From contig MNIY01000145.1 of assembly GCA_001919995.1 (NCBI GenBank), positions 1-15,533 of the forward strand: a stretch of DNA of 15,533 bases. Reading direction: 5' to 3'. The DNA comes from Ktedonobacter sp. 13_1_20CM_4_53_11. GTDB taxonomy: Bacteria > Chloroflexota > Ktedonobacteria > Ktedonobacterales > Ktedonobacteraceae. The position numbers and the translations under genes are program-made. Under the pieces are notes generated by a model that was not told the DNA's origin, made no database searches, and saw only the letters and a list, made by a program, of their open reading frames with translations. This document shows, one piece after another, positions 13,138 to 15,533 of this stretch (positions within the stretch are counted from its first letter, which is position 1; the number at the start of each line of letters is the position of its first letter).

Positions 13138-13998
13138 ATGGCTGAACAGTACTCCTACAAAGGGAAATGCACTGGCAGGGAACGCCTGATCCAGGCGACA
13201 AAAATACTTACTGAAGAGCGTCCATTCGATGATATTACTATCGAAGATATCATCAAAACGGCAGAACTTTCGCGTCCTGCCTTCTATTATCATTTTGCAG
13301 GAGGGAAAGAAGAACTACGAGCGGAGCTAATCAATCAAGGCCTCCTGGACCAGGCTCCAACTCGTGATGCTCACCTGGCAATTCTCGAAGCGGCAGTGCG
13401 CATATTTTCGCGCTCTGGCGTCTCAGCAGCCACCCTGGAAGATATAGCCACTGAAGCAGGGGTGACACGAGGAGCCCTGTGCTGGCATTTTCATAGTAAA
13501 GATGATTTGGTTTCAGCTATTATTCAGCACTTCGGCCCACACTCCATCTTGCGTCCAGTCGTCGATCAGATTGAACTGGATTTGCAAAATGGTGTACAGC
13601 TAGATGATGAGATGATCTTACGTCGCCTGGCCGAGGGTTTTTATGACGGGTTTGCCTCACAGGGGGACTTTGCGCGTCTGGCTATTTTACTGATTTACAC
13701 CCATCCGCATGCGGCGCGCGTTCTCGCAGATAAAATCGTCAGGGGACGCAAACGTATCACAGAATATATCCAAAAACGGCAAGAAGATGGCTACTTCTGT
13801 AAAAATATCGATGCAAACCTGTTCCTACAAGTAATCGCCATGCTCTTGGCGATGCGCGCCATCGGGCGTGGCTTGAACGACCTCTTGCCGTTTGCAAACC
13901 TCTCACGAGAGGAAACCATTGATCAATTGGTAACTTTGCTTTTGTACGGAATGGTGCAACGCGACCGTTCACCCAGAGACGAAACAGCAGTTTCCTGA
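13138..13998 (+). CDS. Transcriptional regulator with two tandem TetR-type DNA-binding domains
   Basis: This 286-residue protein is longer than a usual TetR regulator (about 190-220) because it has two N-terminal helix-turn-helix units. The first, about residues 13-62, reads 'RERLIQATKILTEE', then 'TIEDIIKTAELSRPAFYYHF'. The second, about 77-126, reads 'AILEAAVRIFSRSGVSAATL', then 'EDIATEAGVTRGALCWHFHSKDDL'. Each has its own aromatic-His-Phe end motif (YYHF and CWHF). Residues about 140-275 form one helical ligand-binding and dimerisation domain. It probably represses the exporter 71 bases downstream and releases DNA on binding a drug-like ligand, as in QacR and TetR systems. The first domain has a shorter motif end (AGGKEEL) and may be diverged. 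The ATG has only a weak upstream GAAG. The domain call is firm; the target is inferred from neighbourhood. Confidence 0.92.
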   Translation: MAEQYSYKGKCTGRERLIQATKILTEERPFDDITIEDIIKTAELSRPAFYYHFAGGKEELRAELINQGLLDQAPTRDAHLAILEAAVRIFSRSGVSAATLEDIATEAGVTRGALCWHFHSKDDLVSAIIQHFGPHSILRPVVDQIELDLQNGVQLDDEMILRRLAEGFYDGFASQGDFARLAILLIYTHPHAARVLADKIVRGRKRITEYIQKRQEDGYFCKNIDANLFLQVIAMLLAMRAIGRGLNDLLPFANLSREETIDQLVTLLLYGMVQRDRSPRDETAVS

Positions 13999-14003
13999 GA
14001 GTT

Positions 14004-14033
14004 TTGCCTTGCTGGTGTGGTTTTCTTTACACT
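14004..14033 (+). promoter_or_regulatory. Weak candidate promoter of the exporter gene
   Basis: TTGCCT (14004-14009) and TACACT (14028-14033) are 18 bases apart in the 71-base gap between the regulator and the exporter. Both hexamers are partial matches. No clear copy of the TACTATA half-site is present. Read-through from the regulator promoter is equally possible. Confidence 0.3.
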
Positions 14034-14069
14034 ACTCGTTTTTTGTCAATTAAGAAGGAGTCTCTCCGC

Positions 14070-15533
14070 ATGCAAGTCAATGCACGAGCTCTCCAGCCAC
14101 GCAGAAGACTGGAATACAAATGGATCGTGGCCATGGTCGTGATCATTGCGGTGTTTATGAGCATCCTGGATCAGACCATCGTCAACATCGCAATTCCAAG
14201 ACTGCAAATCGCATTTGGGGCGGACATTCATAGCGTCCAATGGGTGCTCACAGCCTACATTTTGACCCTGGGAGTAGTCACCCCAACGTCGGCATTTTTC
14301 TCTGACAGGTTGGGGATCAAGCGCTTTTACCTCATCTCCCTTGTCCTGTTTACTGCTGGCTCGGCGCTATGTGGCCTGGCATGGAGCCTTCCGGTCCTCA
14401 TCTTCTTTCGCATTTTGCAAGGAATAGGGGGAGCAGCGTTGTTCCCACTTTCTATTACGCTGCTCTTCCGCGAGTTTCCACCGCAAGAACGTGGTGCAGC
14501 GATGGGTTTCTTCGGCATTCCTGCCCTTCTCGCACCGGCTCTCGGCCCGACGCTAGGTGGCTACCTCGTGACGTTCGCGGGTTGGCAGTTGATCTTCTAC
14601 ATCAATGTTCCCATCGGCATCGTCGCCTTTATCCTGGCCTCTATCTTCTTGCACGAGGCCAGGCCACAGAGCGGCACGACGTTCGACTTCTTCGGTTTCA
14701 TCTTTGTTGCGATTGGCCTGGGGCTTGTTCTCTATGCCCTCTCTTCCGCCAGCACAGATGGCTGGGGTTCCACAACAGTCATCGGTTGCCTTACCGGAGG
14801 GCTACTTTCCCTGGCCATCTTTGTCGCTGTTGAGCTTACCCTCGTCAATCGGGGCCGCCAACCTCTACTTGACCTGCGCCTCTTTGCCAACGGCCCTTTT
14901 ACCACCAGCATTATCGCGGGCTTGTTTGTGGTTTTCAGTCTGTTCGGAGGCTTATTCCTCTTTCCGATCTACCTGCAAAACCTGCGCGGCCTAAGCGCTT
15001 TTGAGTCAGGCCTCGTTCTTCTCCCTCAGGCGCTCGCCTCAATGGTGAGCGTCATCATAGGCGGTCGCCTGGTAGACCGTATTGGAGTACGAGCCGTGAT
15101 GATACCAGGCTTGCTCATCCTGGGGGTAGCCACGTGGGAACTCTCGTTCATCACACTTTATTCTCCCTACTGGTGGCTACAGGCTATGCTCGTGCTGCGC
15201 GGCATTGCACTTGGCCTTACCGTGCAGCCATTAACTGTCTTCGGATTATCGGAGGTAAGGCCCCGTCAGTTGGGCCAGGCTTCATCAATGAACACCGTCA
15301 TGCGCTCTGTTTCAAGCTCGCTCGGTATTGCGGTCCTGGCAACTCTTGTACAGTCAGAGACCAAAGTACATTACGCCCGACTTGCCGAACAGGTGACGGC
15401 AAGCTCTGTACTTGGGCAGATGCTACCTCGTTTACAGGCGCTGTTCGTAGCTCGTGGCGCGAATCCAGCCGCGGCACAGGCCGCAGCTTTGTTGCTTGTC
15501 TCCCGCCTTATACAAAGACAAAGTTTTGTCCTC
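14070..15533 (+). CDS. Drug exporter of the MFS DHA2 (EmrB/QacA) family, C-terminus cut by window edge
   Basis: The frame runs from an ATG at 14070-14072 to the right edge without a stop, giving 488 residues. AAGGAG (14054-14059) lies 10 bases before the start. The protein is a multi-helix membrane transporter that should expel drugs or other hydrophobic compounds in exchange for protons. The first helix ends in 'SILDQTIVNIAIPRLQ', the DHA2 signature with the Asp in helix 1. It is followed by 'VQWVLTAYILTLG', motif A-like 'SDRLGIKRFY', 'RILQGIGGAALFPLS' and motif C 'APALGPTLGGYL'. The second half has 'GGRLVDRIGVRAVM', a second motif A. Members have 14 helices and about 480-530 residues, so little is missing. 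The tandem-TetR regulator directly upstream is the expected partner. The substrate is unknown. Confidence 0.92.
   Translation, partial: MQVNARALQPRRRLEYKWIVAMVVIIAVFMSILDQTIVNIAIPRLQIAFGADIHSVQWVLTAYILTLGVVTPTSAFFSDRLGIKRFYLISLVLFTAGSALCGLAWSLPVLIFFRILQGIGGAALFPLSITLLFREFPPQERGAAMGFFGIPALLAPALGPTLGGYLVTFAGWQLIFYINVPIGIVAFILASIFLHEARPQSGTTFDFFGFIFVAIGLGLVLYALSSASTDGWGSTTVIGCLTGGLLSLAIFVAVELTLVNRGRQPLLDLRLFANGPFTTSIIAGLFVVFSLFGGLFLFPIYLQNLRGLSAFESGLVLLPQALASMVSVIIGGRLVDRIGVRAVMIPGLLILGVATWELSFITLYSPYWWLQAMLVLRGIALGLTVQPLTVFGLSEVRPRQLGQASSMNTVMRSVSSSLGIAVLATLVQSETKVHYARLAEQVTASSVLGQMLPRLQALFVARGANPAAAQAAALLLVSRLIQRQSFVL

Noticed and set aside
14369..14994. Plus-strand frames of 154 and 129 residues inside the exporter gene
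   Set aside because: They are out-of-frame shadows of the MFS gene, which stays open in its own frame from 14070 to the window edge.

Overview
The window looks like chromosomal DNA of a Ktedonobacteria-type Chloroflexota. This is an inference from the gene content: a degenerate ECF-like sigma factor with an atypical partner gene, a zinc-ribbon/proline-rich membrane protein, a YhaM-type nuclease, and a b6f/Gram-positive-type cytochrome bc complex beside a NarL-type two-component system. Base composition is moderate and genes are densely packed. I saw no RNA gene, insertion sequence, CRISPR array or phage gene.

Layout. 1-1177 (minus): an ECF-like sigma factor followed 4 bases later by a partner protein that runs off the left edge. 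1368-2336 (plus): an OB-fold plus HD-domain 3'-5' exoribonuclease of the YhaM family, convergent with glgA (minus, 2358-3827), a glycogen synthase. 3940-8614 (minus): a five-gene respiratory operon encoding cytochrome b (with the Cys that binds heme c_i in b6f-like enzymes), the subunit IV-like C-terminal half of cytochrome b, a Tat-exported Rieske protein, a membrane-anchored cytochrome c fused to a cupredoxin, and a 12-helix membrane protein of unknown function. 8615-9099 is a 485-base divergent regulatory region. 9100-10896 (plus): a NarL/DegS-type histidine kinase and its LuxR-type response regulator. 10925-11293 and 11471-12862 (minus): a small acidic protein of unknown function and a zinc-ribbon, single-helix, proline-rich protein. 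13138-13998 (plus): a regulator with two tandem TetR DNA-binding domains, followed by an EmrB/QacA-type (DHA2) drug exporter that runs off the right edge.

How the parts work together. The bc operon should oxidise quinol and pass electrons from the Rieske cluster to heme c and then probably to the fused blue-copper domain, which would stand in for a soluble carrier. The two-component system is transcribed divergently from it and may sense redox or envelope state, but nothing in the sequence proves that it controls the operon. The double TetR protein and the exporter form a standard repressor/efflux pair, with repeated TACTATA-like half-sites around the regulator's promoter.

The most unusual points are the cytochrome c-cupredoxin fusion, the orphan 12-helix protein in the bc operon, the tandem-TetR regulator, a bidirectional terminator-like hairpin between two divergent genes, and a perfect 14-bp inverted repeat just upstream of glgA. 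I see no clear evidence of an entirely new defence or mobile system.
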